Below, piece by piece: positions 53,017-62,299 of a stretch of DNA of 64,000 bases. Origin of the DNA: Bacteriovoracaceae bacterium UBA3083. GTDB taxonomy: Bacteria; Bdellovibrionota; Bacteriovoracia; Bacteriovoracales; Bacteriovoracaceae. The notes under the pieces were generated by a model. It had not been told where the DNA came from and searched no databases. It saw only the letters and a program-made list of their open reading frames with translations. The stretch spans positions 248,001 to 312,000 of the forward strand of contig DFBJ01000009.1 of the NCBI GenBank assembly GCA_002366565.1. Direction: 5' to 3'. Position numbers and translations under genes: made by a program. Within the stretch, counting starts at the first letter, position 1, and each line of letters opens with the position of its first letter.

Positions 53017-53820
53017 TTATTTTAATTCTTTATATAACTTCTGAATTGTTTCTAGGCTAAATGATTCAGCTCTATCTGTTCTTTGGATTTCACAGTTGGC
53101 AAAGGCCTGCTCAAGCTTCTCAGCTTCATAGAAGTTCTTTAAAACACCACCGAGTTGTTTTCTTTTAAATTGAAAAACTTTACGAAGAAATTTTTCAAAA
53201 CTTTGAAACTCTGAAAGTGGAATAATTGGATTCTCAATTCTCTTAAAACTTACAACAGTCGAATCAACCTTTGGTGGTGGTTGAAAGGCCACAGGTGGTG
53301 CCTGACATAGAACAGAGACTTCAAAATATGTTTGAGAAAGAGCAAGTAGCGATCCCATTGCTTTATTCTTCTTTTTGGAAATGAAAGTAATGACCTTGTC
53401 TGCAACTTCTTTTTGAAACATTAATGTCATATATTTAATTTGAGGAGCTTTTATAAAATTTACTAAAAGCGGAACACTCACATTATATGGAAGGTTTGAA
53501 ACAAGCCATATGTCTTTATCGTGAATATTCTTATCTTCAAAGAATGTGTTTAGGTTAACTTCTAGTGCATCACATAGAGTGATAGAATCACTTGGAATGA
53601 ACTTCTCTAAGTATTCAGGGAATCTCTTATCCTTTTCAATAACATAGAATGGAAGGTCATGCTTAGCTAGAAATTCTGTCAGAATACCTGGACCAGGACC
53701 TACTTCTACAATTGCTCCCGCTTCATCTTTAAAGTCATCTGTAATATCATCAATAACTTTTTGATCTCTTAAGAAGTGTTGACCTAGATTCTTATCTGCT
53801 CTTGGTAGATTTTTACTCAC
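53017..53820 (-). CDS. rsmA: 16S rRNA dimethyladenosine transferase
   Basis: KsgA/RsmA methylates two adjacent adenosines near the 3' end of 16S rRNA. It has KNLGQHFLRD, SAM motif EVGPGPGILT, acidic DALEV, catalytic NLPYNVS and the late FQFKRKQL segment. The start overlaps the tsaD stop by one base. Confidence 0.95.
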   Translation of the reverse strand: MSKNLPRADKNLGQHFLRDQKVIDDITDDFKDEAGAIVEVGPGPGILTEFLAKHDLPFYVIEKDKRFPEYLEKFIPSDSITLCDALEVNLNTFFEDKNIHDKDIWLVSNLPYNVSVPLLVNFIKAPQIKYMTLMFQKEVADKVITFISKKKNKAMGSLLALSQTYFEVSVLCQAPPVAFQPPPKVDSTVVSFKRIENPIIPLSEFQSFEKFLRKVFQFKRKQLGGVLKNFYEAEKLEQAFANCEIQRTDRAESFSLETIQKLYKELK

Positions 53821-54905
53821 TAGAGATTTCCTTTCGTCTGAAGGTCTTTCTTAGATATGTAGCGACCTTTGGCATCCAGAGTTAAGCACTCCGGAAATTT
53901 AATAGCATTTTTTTCAATACGGTGTGCATAGTTTGCAACCATTGCACCATTATCAGTACAAAATGATGGTTGAACAAAGAATACGTCTTTATAAGTTTCA
54001 ATCAGAACTTTTCTTAAATAACTATTACAAGCTACACCACCACCAACTACAACTTCTAGTTTCTTAGGGTAGCGCTCGTTTACGGCCTTCATGGCATACT
54101 TAAGTTTAAGCTTAAGAGCTGCAACAATGGCATGTTGATATGAGGCACATACGTCTTTTAGATCTTGTGAGTAGTAATCTCCACCTTGGTGAAGAACGTG
54201 TGGGTTCTTTTCTACAAATAATCTTAGAGCAGTTTTCACTCCAGAGTAACTTAGTCTACAGTCAGCAGAACTTTTTAAGCCAATTGGAAATTGATACTTA
54301 AGAGGATCACCAGACTTTGCTAAATCATCTATAAGTTTTCCTGCAGGGTAGCCAAGGCCTAGGATCTTTCCACCCTTATCAAAAGCTTCACCAGCTGCAT
54401 CATCAATTGTTGATCCAAGAATTTCAAAGTCTGTTTGTGAAGTCACTAATAAGTAAAGTGAGTGACCACCAGAAACAAGAAGTCCTATATAGGGATACTT
54501 CGTTGTTCTCGAAAGATGAATTGCCTCTAGGTGAGCAAATAAATGATTTACTGGAATAATTGGTTTTTCAAATATGAGCGATAACGTCTTAGCTGTATTT
54601 AATCCTGTAAGAAGTGGCCCAAGAAGACCTGGCTGAGTAGTAACACCAATAGCGTTAATATCTTCCATATCCATATCAACGGACTCAAGGGTCTGTCTGA
54701 GTAGGGGAACTAGCTTGGCCAGATGATTACGCGCCGCAATCTCAGGCACAACACCGCCCCACTTACTTAAGAGTTCTTCTTGTGAAAAAGATTTTTGAGT
54801 TATCACACTCGGTGGAGTGTCTAAGTCGTTGGAATCAGTCTCAATAATAGCAATAGATGTATCGTCACAGCTTGTTTCAATACCCAAAATAAACTTTGTA
54901 GTCAT
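53820..54905 (-). CDS. tsaD: tRNA threonylcarbamoyladenosine synthase subunit
   Basis: TsaD (Gcp/OSGEP) transfers threonylcarbamoyl to A37 of ANN-decoding tRNAs with TsaB/TsaE. It has GIETSCDDTS, metal ligands in NHLFAHLEA (HxxxH), LLVSGGHS and VVGGGVACNSYLR. At 361 residues it is normal. Co-transcribed with rsmA, a pairing of RNA modification genes. Confidence 0.96.
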   Translation of the reverse strand: MTTKFILGIETSCDDTSIAIIETDSNDLDTPPSVITQKSFSQEELLSKWGGVVPEIAARNHLAKLVPLLRQTLESVDMDMEDINAIGVTTQPGLLGPLLTGLNTAKTLSLIFEKPIIPVNHLFAHLEAIHLSRTTKYPYIGLLVSGGHSLYLLVTSQTDFEILGSTIDDAAGEAFDKGGKILGLGYPAGKLIDDLAKSGDPLKYQFPIGLKSSADCRLSYSGVKTALRLFVEKNPHVLHQGGDYYSQDLKDVCASYQHAIVAALKLKLKYAMKAVNERYPKKLEVVVGGGVACNSYLRKVLIETYKDVFFVQPSFCTDNGAMVANYAHRIEKNAIKFPECLTLDAKGRYISKKDLQTKGNL

Positions 54906-54964
54906 AGAATCAAAATCCTAGCATAATAGTCTGTATTTATTAAATCTTTTAAGGTTTTTAGTCC

Positions 54965-55795
54965 ATGAAAAAGCTCATTCCATTCTTCTTTTTAACCTTT
55001 TTATACGGATGTTCATCAGTTTTCTATTTTCCGACAAAGTATTTCTACGCGGATCCTAAACAACATAACGTGAGTTATGATGATATAGACTTCAAATCTA
55101 CTGATGGAACAGATCTTCACGGTTGGCTTATGTACGATAAGACTTATACGAAGAAGAAGAAGGGTTTAATTCTGTTCTTTCATGGAAACGCACAAAATAT
55201 CACATCTCACTGGTTGAATCTAGGGTGGATTGTAAAAGAGGGCTATGATGTCTTCATTTTTGATTATAGAGGTTATGGACTCTCTAAAGGTCAGGCCAAT
55301 CAGCAGGGTCTAAATAAAGACTCTATAGCAGCTCTAAATTGGGCCCATAAAAAGTCTAAGGACTATTCTAAGTTTATTGTATATGGACAGTCTCTCGGTG
55401 GAATCGTCAGTATGAGAGCAATGAAGGATATAGACTTCACTTCAGATATTGATCTCTATGTTCTAGATTCAACTTTTAGCTCTTACCAAGATATTGCTTT
55501 TGATAAATTAAGACATGCTGGAATAATGGTTGCTGTAAGTCCTCTTGCTTATATTCTTGTCTCTGATGAGTACGGTGCTTATAAGAATCTAGATAAATTA
55601 AAGATGCCCGTCCTTATGATTCATGGAAAGAAAGATTTTGTTGTACCTTATAAGTTTGGTGAAGAAATTTATAGAAAACTTAAGACACAGAAGAAGTGGT
55701 GGTGGCCAGTTGAAGATGGCCTACACACCGATGTCTTTCACCCTAGACATTTGCAGTATAGGGCGAGGTTTGTAGAGTTCCTAGAGACTATCTAG
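54965..55795 (+). CDS. Lipoprotein alpha/beta hydrolase
   Basis: A 276-residue lipoprotein with lipobox LYGCS (Cys at about 16). The alpha/beta hydrolase core has HGNAQN (oxyanion), DYRGYGLSKG, nucleophile elbow YGQSLGG and the late HGKKDFVVPY with the acid and GLHTD for the His. It resembles BEM46/YfhR-type esterases. AAGG lies before the ATG. The stop codon overlaps that of the convergent gene. Confidence 0.85.
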   Translation: MKKLIPFFFLTFLYGCSSVFYFPTKYFYADPKQHNVSYDDIDFKSTDGTDLHGWLMYDKTYTKKKKGLILFFHGNAQNITSHWLNLGWIVKEGYDVFIFDYRGYGLSKGQANQQGLNKDSIAALNWAHKKSKDYSKFIVYGQSLGGIVSMRAMKDIDFTSDIDLYVLDSTFSSYQDIAFDKLRHAGIMVAVSPLAYILVSDEYGAYKNLDKLKMPVLMIHGKKDFVVPYKFGEEIYRKLKTQKKWWWPVEDGLHTDVFHPRHLQYRARFVEFLETI

Positions 55796-57393
55796 TCTTT
55801 AGGGCAACTTACTTTCTTCATTTGTTCAATGAATTTTGACTCGTTTAACTCTTTACCGTTATACCATTCTATACTTTGATCAGGATCGTGACAGTTTAGG
55901 CATTTTGTCTTCATTGCTTCGTACTTTGCCTTTGGCGCAGCTTCTACTTCACTTGTAGAGAATGGGTGCTCTAAGTGTTTGTCATGACAGTTTAAACATT
56001 GAACGTTTGCAAAGTTATGAGTAACACCTTTTCTCTTATCTAATTCTTGCCATCTCTTAGAGATATTTTGAATGCTCTTAGGTGGAAGCCTTCTTACTGA
56101 ATTAAAGTCTAAGAAGCTCGCCTTAATCTCTTTCATGTAGTCGTCTTTAAGCTTTTTTAATTTTTGCTCATCTGTTTCTTCAAAATGAACAATATCTTTT
56201 GCCTTAACAAAACCGTTTAGAGAATTGAGACCAAGGCTATGACACTTTATACAAGCGAGGTTGTTCTCTTCTTGTGCTTTTACTAGTGTTAGGTAAGCAA
56301 TAGAGTGGGGTGTTTGTTCCCAGTGATCTGCTTGTGCTTGATGACATTCAATACATGATGTCGCAGTATTAAACTTTTGAGCACCAGTAGAGTGAACTGT
56401 CATTGCATTTTGTTCTTCTAATTGAACTTTTGAAAGTTGTTCTTTATGAGTTGTTAAGAATTCTCTAAAAGGATTTGGCTCTAGTAGTTTTGCTTTCTCA
56501 TCACGAGTCTCATGAATGGTGAAACTATCCTTTGATTTATCTGAATCTAAAGAAATTTGAATTTCTCCAATGTAATGGTTTCTTGAAAGGACTTGAACCA
56601 TTTTGGTCTTACCTTCTTCTACTGGATCTTTTGTAAAACTCTGAGAGTGGGAACCAATGATCCAATCGAGCTCTTTAAATCTTTTTGCAATTTCTGTATC
56701 AACGTCCATTCCTGAGTTCGTTAGAGCAATTAATCTATGAAATGGACTGTCTTTCTTGTATCCGGCCTTAACTAATTCTTTTCTAATTGAGTTGATTGCA
56801 GAAAAAGGAGAGTTGAAAGCACCTCTGTACTTACCTTCAAAAATATTTGGATCGGCTAATCCAATGATAAATATCTTGTGTGGTCCTTTTTCTAATATTG
56901 CAAACTTCTTATACTTAAGAGGAAAGCTTGAAGAAGGGTTTGAGATTAGATAGGCGAAGTTATTCTTTTCCTGTAGCTCTTTTAAGAAATCCCAACCCAT
57001 AGCTAAGTCTTGTTCTCCAGGAAGCATATACGCCAGTTTTAAAAGGCCTAAACCTTTTGCCAAGTTTCTAGCTGTAAAAGAGAGTGATTTTTCGAGAGTT
57101 TTAGGTATTGATGATGAAGCAAAGAAAGTATCTCCACTGTCTACGTAGAGTGTGTCACTATTTTTTCTAACCTCATGAAAGACTCCTGCAACTTGTGGGA
57201 GTCCTCCTAATGGGTGGTGGCGACATCCACAAGGATGAGTCTCGCCATTTATATTATGACTAAAGAGGATAGAGAAGTTGTCTTTGTCTATTCCTGTTAC
57301 ATTGTATTCTCCATCATCAATTGTATTTATAAAGTAAGTACATGATGAAATAATTAAACACAGCAGTAGTGAGCAAATATAACTTCTCTTCAT
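55792..57393 (-). CDS. UshA-like domain fused to tetraheme cytochrome c, lipoprotein
   Basis: A 533-residue lipoprotein (Cys18 in LIISSC). Residues about 40-320 follow the metallophosphoesterase/5'-nucleotidase layout, but several metal motifs are altered: the first reads FSHNINGE, GNHE reads GEQD, and the later GHSH reads GSHSQ. It has a distinctive HPCGCRHHPLGG segment (C55, C57). Residues about 340-533 carry four CxxCH heme-binding motifs near 347, 381, 466 and 498, with HWEQTPHS as in cytochrome c-554-type proteins. A catalytically inactive nucleotidase serving as a redox protein is likely (inference). Last gene of the pal operon. Confidence 0.88.
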   Translation of the reverse strand: MKRSYICSLLLCLIISSCTYFINTIDDGEYNVTGIDKDNFSILFSHNINGETHPCGCRHHPLGGLPQVAGVFHEVRKNSDTLYVDSGDTFFASSSIPKTLEKSLSFTARNLAKGLGLLKLAYMLPGEQDLAMGWDFLKELQEKNNFAYLISNPSSSFPLKYKKFAILEKGPHKIFIIGLADPNIFEGKYRGAFNSPFSAINSIRKELVKAGYKKDSPFHRLIALTNSGMDVDTEIAKRFKELDWIIGSHSQSFTKDPVEEGKTKMVQVLSRNHYIGEIQISLDSDKSKDSFTIHETRDEKAKLLEPNPFREFLTTHKEQLSKVQLEEQNAMTVHSTGAQKFNTATSCIECHQAQADHWEQTPHSIAYLTLVKAQEENNLACIKCHSLGLNSLNGFVKAKDIVHFEETDEQKLKKLKDDYMKEIKASFLDFNSVRRLPPKSIQNISKRWQELDKRKGVTHNFANVQCLNCHDKHLEHPFSTSEVEAAPKAKYEAMKTKCLNCHDPDQSIEWYNGKELNESKFIEQMKKVSCPKD

Positions 57394-57401
57394 AATTTAT
57401 C

Positions 57402-58169
57402 CTATAGTTTAGCCAGTATTGATTTTGCTTCTTTTACTTTCTTTGATTTTGGAAATCTCTTTATTAATTCTTGTAATGTTTGCTTTGCTTGTTCATTCTG
57501 CTTGAGTCTCTTTAGAGTCTTTGAGAGATAGAGAAGTCCATTTGCATTGTAATTAGATTTTGGATATTCAGTGAATAATTTACCAAAAGCTACTGTTGCA
57601 TCATTATTGTTCTTATTAATATAAGCTGACATTCCTAAATTATGTAGAACTCTTGCTCTTTGTTTGCCTTTAATTCGTTTACTTGATTCTAAGTTAGACA
57701 GAAGGGCCTGAGCTTTCTTGTAGTTCCCAGCAGAGTAGGTGCTCATTGCTTCTTGATAAGGAGTTTTCTTTTTTGCTTTCTTAGAAGATGTCTTAGACGA
57801 TAAAGTCTTTAATACTTTCTTTAGGTATGAGTCTTGCTGGTTTAGTTTTTCTTCTATCTTTTGTAGTTGCTCATCGTTAGCTTTATCTTTCTCTTCTAGT
57901 AGAGTGATTTTAGCCTTTAGTTCTTCAACTTGTTTAGTGAGTTCTTCTTTTGTACTGTGATTTGTATCTTCAACTTGTCCTGTAAGCATTCCAAGTTTTT
58001 CTTCTATATTTTGTAGACGTATATTTGCACCAGCTGTGAGCTTTTGATTCTCAACCATCTGAATAGAGATGTTATCTACAACTTGTTCTCTTTGAATTTC
58101 TTCTTGTGTTTTACATGCAGTGATGCACAGGATTGATGATAGCATCAGCCATTTCATTTGTTGTTTCAT
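57402..58169 (-). CDS. cpoB: Cell division coordinator CpoB-like TPR lipoprotein (YbgF)
   Basis: A 255-residue protein with a lipobox-type Cys (CITACK). A coiled coil spans residues 30-115, then a Lys/Ser linker and a TPR-type C-terminal domain with GNYKKAQALLSNL and TEYPKSNYNANGLLYLSKT, the YbgF signature. It coordinates Tol-Pal function with peptidoglycan synthesis in other bacteria. Unlike E. coli CpoB it is a predicted lipoprotein. AAGGGAA precedes the ATG. Confidence 0.85.
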   Translation of the reverse strand: MKQQMKWLMLSSILCITACKTQEEIQREQVVDNISIQMVENQKLTAGANIRLQNIEEKLGMLTGQVEDTNHSTKEELTKQVEELKAKITLLEEKDKANDEQLQKIEEKLNQQDSYLKKVLKTLSSKTSSKKAKKKTPYQEAMSTYSAGNYKKAQALLSNLESSKRIKGKQRARVLHNLGMSAYINKNNNDATVAFGKLFTEYPKSNYNANGLLYLSKTLKRLKQNEQAKQTLQELIKRFPKSKKVKEAKSILAKL

Positions 58170-58195
58170 AAAGATTCCCTTCTATAAAAAACGGA

Positions 58196-58498
58196 TTATA
58201 AATTTTCTAGTGTTTGTTTTCTTATCGCAATAAACTCAGCTCTCTCAGAAAACTTCTTAGATAGGATAGCGTATTGTTTAGCTTTATTGAAATACTTTCT
58301 CTTATATGCTGACTTTGCTTTTAGATAATAAAATTCAGCTTTTCTAAAGATTCCAGGGGAGAGTGTTTGTGCTTTTGATTCTTTGGCGGCGAGGAAGGCA
58401 ACTTGTGCCAGGCTCATTTCAAGCTTTGGGCGTGTGGTCGCTAAACCACATCCCCAAAGTTGAATAAATATTAGGCTTATTAGTACTTTTTTGATCAT
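58196..58498 (-). CDS. DUF4398-type small lipoprotein
   Basis: A 100-residue lipoprotein with lipobox LWGCG (Cys at about 17) and a helical body with two repeated AxxxKxxA units. It resembles DUF4398 proteins that accompany OmpA/Pal-domain genes. The start overlaps the pal stop by one base. Probably an envelope partner of Pal. Confidence 0.78.
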   Translation of the reverse strand: MIKKVLISLIFIQLWGCGLATTRPKLEMSLAQVAFLAAKESKAQTLSPGIFRKAEFYYLKAKSAYKRKYFNKAKQYAILSKKFSERAEFIAIRKQTLENL

Positions 58499-59007
58499 TA
58501 TTTAGCAGTAATAATAAAATTACCTCTTCTATTTGATGCCCATGCACTTTCGTCATGTCCAAAAGCAACTGGTCTTTCTTTACCAAAAGAAACAGTTGAG
58601 ATTCTTGAAGAGTTAACTCCCATTGCAATTAAGTGTTCTTTAACTGAAACAGCTCTTCTCTCACCAAGTGCAAGGTTATACTGAACTCCACCTCTTTCAT
58701 CACAGTGACCTTCAACCTGAATTTCAACTGATGGGTTTGATTTTAAGAATTCTGCATTTGCATTAAGTGTTTCACGTGCACTTGAAGAAAGTACAGATGA
58801 GTTGAAACCAAAGAATACTGTCTTGATTGGACCAGCTTTTCCTGAATCAGAGTCAGCGTTTAGCTCTAATGTAGAAGCATCAGTTCCTACTGATTCCATT
58901 GTTTGGTTATCGTTTACTTCTTTTTTCTTTGTAGAACTACAGCTCGCTAAAGAAAGAGAAAGTGTTAATACTGCAAGTAACGTCATTGGCTTGAAATTAA
59001 ATTTCAT
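58498..59007 (-). CDS. pal: Peptidoglycan-associated lipoprotein Pal
   Basis: A 169-residue lipoprotein with lipobox LASCS (Cys23). The C-terminal OmpA domain has FFGFNSSVLS, VEGHCDERGGVQYNLALGERRA and NRRGNFII. It anchors the outer membrane to peptidoglycan and works with the Tol complex; no tolA, tolB, tolQ or tolR gene is in the window. AAGGAGC precedes the ATG. Confidence 0.93.
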   Translation of the reverse strand: MKFNFKPMTLLAVLTLSLSLASCSSTKKKEVNDNQTMESVGTDASTLELNADSDSGKAGPIKTVFFGFNSSVLSSSARETLNANAEFLKSNPSVEIQVEGHCDERGGVQYNLALGERRAVSVKEHLIAMGVNSSRISTVSFGKERPVAFGHDESAWASNRRGNFIITAK

Positions 59008-59099
59008 TAGTGCTCCTTAATATGTTTTAAAAAAGATTTTTAATCTTATAACTTATTGAGATATTATAACTACAAAAACACTAATTAGGTACAGTAAAT

Positions 59100-61817
59100 A
59101 TGAAAAAATCTATTATCCGACTAAGCTTGTCGGGGATTGCTTTGTTGTTTTTAAATATTACAGCATCGGCCAGAATGAGTGGAAACGTCAAAACAACACT
59201 GTTAGACGTAGAGTCAGAGTTTGGGGCATATCATTATGAAATTCACCTTCCAAAATCTGAACAAAATTATCTAAATAGAATTATAAAAATATTGAAAAAT
59301 GACACTGCTAAACTTGCCGACTATTTTAAATATGCTCCACCTGGTCCTATCCATCTCTCTTATATTCAAGATGCTCAACAAGCAAATGGAAGCGCTACAG
59401 TCTTCCCTTCAAATATAATTAATCTTAGAAAATTTCCTCCAATGGGGGCCAATCATCTTTCGACGAGTTCGGACTTTTTAAGAGACCTTCTTCTACATGA
59501 GTTGATTCATATTATTCATATGGATCAAACTAGAGGACTGGTAAAGGGTGTGAGAACAGTCTTTGGAAGCTTTGGTAAGCTTGGAGGGGTTGTTCCTAGA
59601 TGGTTTACTGAGGGGATAGCGACTTGGGGAGAGAGTACGTTTACTCCTGGTGGAAGACTTAATAATGAACTCTTTGAAGTCGAGTGGGAAAGTGCCATTA
59701 AGTCTAATGACTTTTGTGAAACGATTGACTGTCTTGATGAGCCAGGAGAGTTTCCTTATGGACAATATGCTTACTGGACTGGGGCATACTTCATGCAATA
59801 CCTTGAAGAACTTAAGGCCGGTTCGGTGAGATGTTTAGTTTTCGCCAATAGTAATAATATTCCTTTCTTTTTAAATGATGCTTTTAAAGAATGCTTCGGT
59901 AGAAATGCAATCTCAATGTATAAAGAGTTTAGAGAGCAAGTACTTTCAAAAATAAAAAGTAGAGTGGAAGAGAAGTCTAACCTTTTAACTCCTATTGAAA
60001 ATGTTCTTGGTCATAAATCATTTCAAGAGGGGATGGTTCTAGTTGATGGAAAGCTTGTCAGCGTTGAAGTCGTTGATCGTCAACAACGATTAGTTGAGCA
60101 GGACTTAAACTCAAATAGTTCAAAAGAAATTAAATTCGATGATAAGTTATCATCTATTGAAAAATTTAATGATTCGAGCCTCTCAATAAAAACATTCTCA
60201 AATATGAGAAGTACAACTCTAAGAGATAGCTCTGTATATGACTTCAATTCTATCTCAAAAAAGAAGAGAAGAGGAGATTACAGCTTTTCATTTGAAGATA
60301 AAGAGTTGAACTTCACTTTCAATCAGATGCATTGGACTATTAATGATGGGGAGTTTAACTTTCCTGAAGAGATTAGTATCACTGGTCTAAAGCGCACTAA
60401 GGCAGGTGTATTCTTTAAACTATTTGATGAAAGAAGAAATAAATCATTTATATACTTTTACGACTTTAAAAAGAACTTGTTTAAAGAAGGCACAGAAGTT
60501 TTAGAAAGTTTTACTCTTTTAAATAGCTGTTCTGATGGAGTCGTAGCAAGGGAGAATGGAGAGCTCTTTTATATAACTAATAGAACTCGCTACTCGCTAA
60601 ACCTTCCAGAGGCTCAGAGGATTGTGGCGGCCTCTTTTGGTAAGAATAAATCAGCTGTTGTTTTAAAGGATTCAAAGTCAATACTCTATAAAATGAATAT
60701 TGGATGTCTCAACTTAAAGGAATACTTTAAGAAGCCTAAGAAAGTAAGCTTTAAAGAAGTAGATCTAACTAGTTTTAAGTCACTAAATAATACTGATGAA
60801 AAACAGGTGAGTTATCCAAGAGCGGCACACTTTATTCCAACGCATTGGATGCTCAACTATACACAAGCAACAGACGCACTCTCTTATTGGAGCGCTTTAA
60901 CGACTCTTTCTGATCCAGACGTTAGACATAGTTTAGCAATTAAAGGAGTCTTCTATACTGGAATTTCAGAAGTGACTCCTGAGATCAATTATACATACGA
61001 GTTTCCAAATGATTTCTATCTATCTCTTAGGCACTCTAAAGAATACACCGCGAGCTCTCAGCGCCAAGAATATGATTCTACTAAACAGAATTACGCCTCT
61101 CTATCTAATCTCTTAGAACTTGGAAATATAGATCTTATCTCCACTCTTTATGTCGGTCATATTGATGTTGATGACTTCATCTCTACTCGACAAGAGAAAG
61201 AATTTGGTGGAGTGCTCAAGCTCTCCCTTGTTCCAACTAGAGTAGATGATCTTATTACTAATACTTCGTTGAAACTTAGATTCTTTAAAAAAGATGTTGA
61301 AGGCACAAAAGATTTCAATGGAATTCAATCAATCTTTAAAACAGAAACTCATCCCTTTAAAGATTTCTACTTAGGACTTGATGTGGCCTATAGCTCTCTT
61401 GATAAGAGAAACTTTAGTAGTGGTGTAATCTACGGAGGTGGAAGCTATACGGAGTATCACCAGTTTTATGGAATCTCTTATAGTGATATCTTTGGAAACG
61501 AAGTTAAGACAATGAGGGCCCATTTAAAATATGAATTCTTAAATATCTATAGGGGGGCAGGATTTATACCTCTCTTTATTAGAGAATTACACTTTCTCGC
61601 GGGGACTGATTTAGTTGGCGCTGACAGAATATTAGTGGGAAATAGGTATCTAAGAAACTCTTCTGCTCAGTCGTATTGGAGTGGGTTAAGGTCTGAATTT
61701 ACGATAGCTTATGCTATTCCAGTCTCTCTCGATCTAATAAGGTCAAGAGTTACCAATAGGTATGGAGATGATATATATTCAACAATCTCAGTGATTAGAG
61801 GTGGTTTTAGCTTCTAG
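59100..61817 (+). CDS. Exported gluzincin metalloprotease fused to a beta-propeller-like and outer-membrane barrel region
   Basis: A 905-residue exported protein with a signal peptide (about 1-24, ending ASA). Residues about 40-290 form a zinc peptidase of the MA clan: HELIH (H133, E134, H137) with third ligand Glu171 in WFTEGIATWGES. Residues about 295-560 have repeated short strand units that could be a TolB/WD-like propeller. The last 300 residues have strand patterns of an outer-membrane barrel ending in Phe. This suggests a surface-attached protease, plausible for attacking prey or processing envelope proteins (inference). It is divergent from pal. Confidence 0.8.
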   Translation: MKKSIIRLSLSGIALLFLNITASARMSGNVKTTLLDVESEFGAYHYEIHLPKSEQNYLNRIIKILKNDTAKLADYFKYAPPGPIHLSYIQDAQQANGSATVFPSNIINLRKFPPMGANHLSTSSDFLRDLLLHELIHIIHMDQTRGLVKGVRTVFGSFGKLGGVVPRWFTEGIATWGESTFTPGGRLNNELFEVEWESAIKSNDFCETIDCLDEPGEFPYGQYAYWTGAYFMQYLEELKAGSVRCLVFANSNNIPFFLNDAFKECFGRNAISMYKEFREQVLSKIKSRVEEKSNLLTPIENVLGHKSFQEGMVLVDGKLVSVEVVDRQQRLVEQDLNSNSSKEIKFDDKLSSIEKFNDSSLSIKTFSNMRSTTLRDSSVYDFNSISKKKRRGDYSFSFEDKELNFTFNQMHWTINDGEFNFPEEISITGLKRTKAGVFFKLFDERRNKSFIYFYDFKKNLFKEGTEVLESFTLLNSCSDGVVARENGELFYITNRTRYSLNLPEAQRIVAASFGKNKSAVVLKDSKSILYKMNIGCLNLKEYFKKPKKVSFKEVDLTSFKSLNNTDEKQVSYPRAAHFIPTHWMLNYTQATDALSYWSALTTLSDPDVRHSLAIKGVFYTGISEVTPEINYTYEFPNDFYLSLRHSKEYTASSQRQEYDSTKQNYASLSNLLELGNIDLISTLYVGHIDVDDFISTRQEKEFGGVLKLSLVPTRVDDLITNTSLKLRFFKKDVEGTKDFNGIQSIFKTETHPFKDFYLGLDVAYSSLDKRNFSSGVIYGGGSYTEYHQFYGISYSDIFGNEVKTMRAHLKYEFLNIYRGAGFIPLFIRELHFLAGTDLVGADRILVGNRYLRNSSAQSYWSGLRSEFTIAYAIPVSLDLIRSRVTNRYGDDIYSTISVIRGGFSF

Positions 61818-61906
61818 CTTAAGACACTCTATAGTTTATTTTTTATACTTTGTAGAATAACAAATAGCGCTATAATAGATAGGTAACTAGTACAGGAATA
61901 CCTATT

Positions 61907-62299
61907 ATGATTAATATTTTAACGGTAGATGATGAAGATGATGTAGCAGCACTTTATAAGGTCTTTTTTAAGAAAGAGCAAAAGAAAGAGCTGATTAACT
62001 TACATTGTGTAAAGTCAGGGCAAGAGTGTATAGATTTTTTAAATAGCAAAGAAGGTGAGAGTATTCATATCGTTCTCTGCGATATTAATATGCCTGAGAT
62101 GGATGGCTTTGAAGTGCTGACTAGAATTAAAAGAACACTTGAACATATTAAGGTCTTCATGATTTCTGCTTACGATAATGATGATTTTCTTGCTAAGGCC
62201 GAAAAACTAGGAAGCGAACAATATTTCACTAAACCAGTAAACTTTCCAAAACTTAAAACAACAATACAAGAGTACTTTCCTGATTATAAAGAGAGCTAA
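61907..62299 (+). CDS. CheY-like single-domain response regulator
   Basis: A 130-residue receiver: acidic VDDEDD pocket, phospho-acceptor D59 in LCDINMPEMDG, and conserved Ser/Thr (MISAYD) and Lys (TKPVNF). No output domain and no kinase gene nearby, so its partner is unknown. TATAAT lies upstream at 61871-61876 within GCTATAAT. The stop overlaps the facing gene by four bases. Confidence 0.9.
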   Translation: MINILTVDDEDDVAALYKVFFKKEQKKELINLHCVKSGQECIDFLNSKEGESIHIVLCDINMPEMDGFEVLTRIKRTLEHIKVFMISAYDNDDFLAKAEKLGSEQYFTKPVNFPKLKTTIQEYFPDYKES

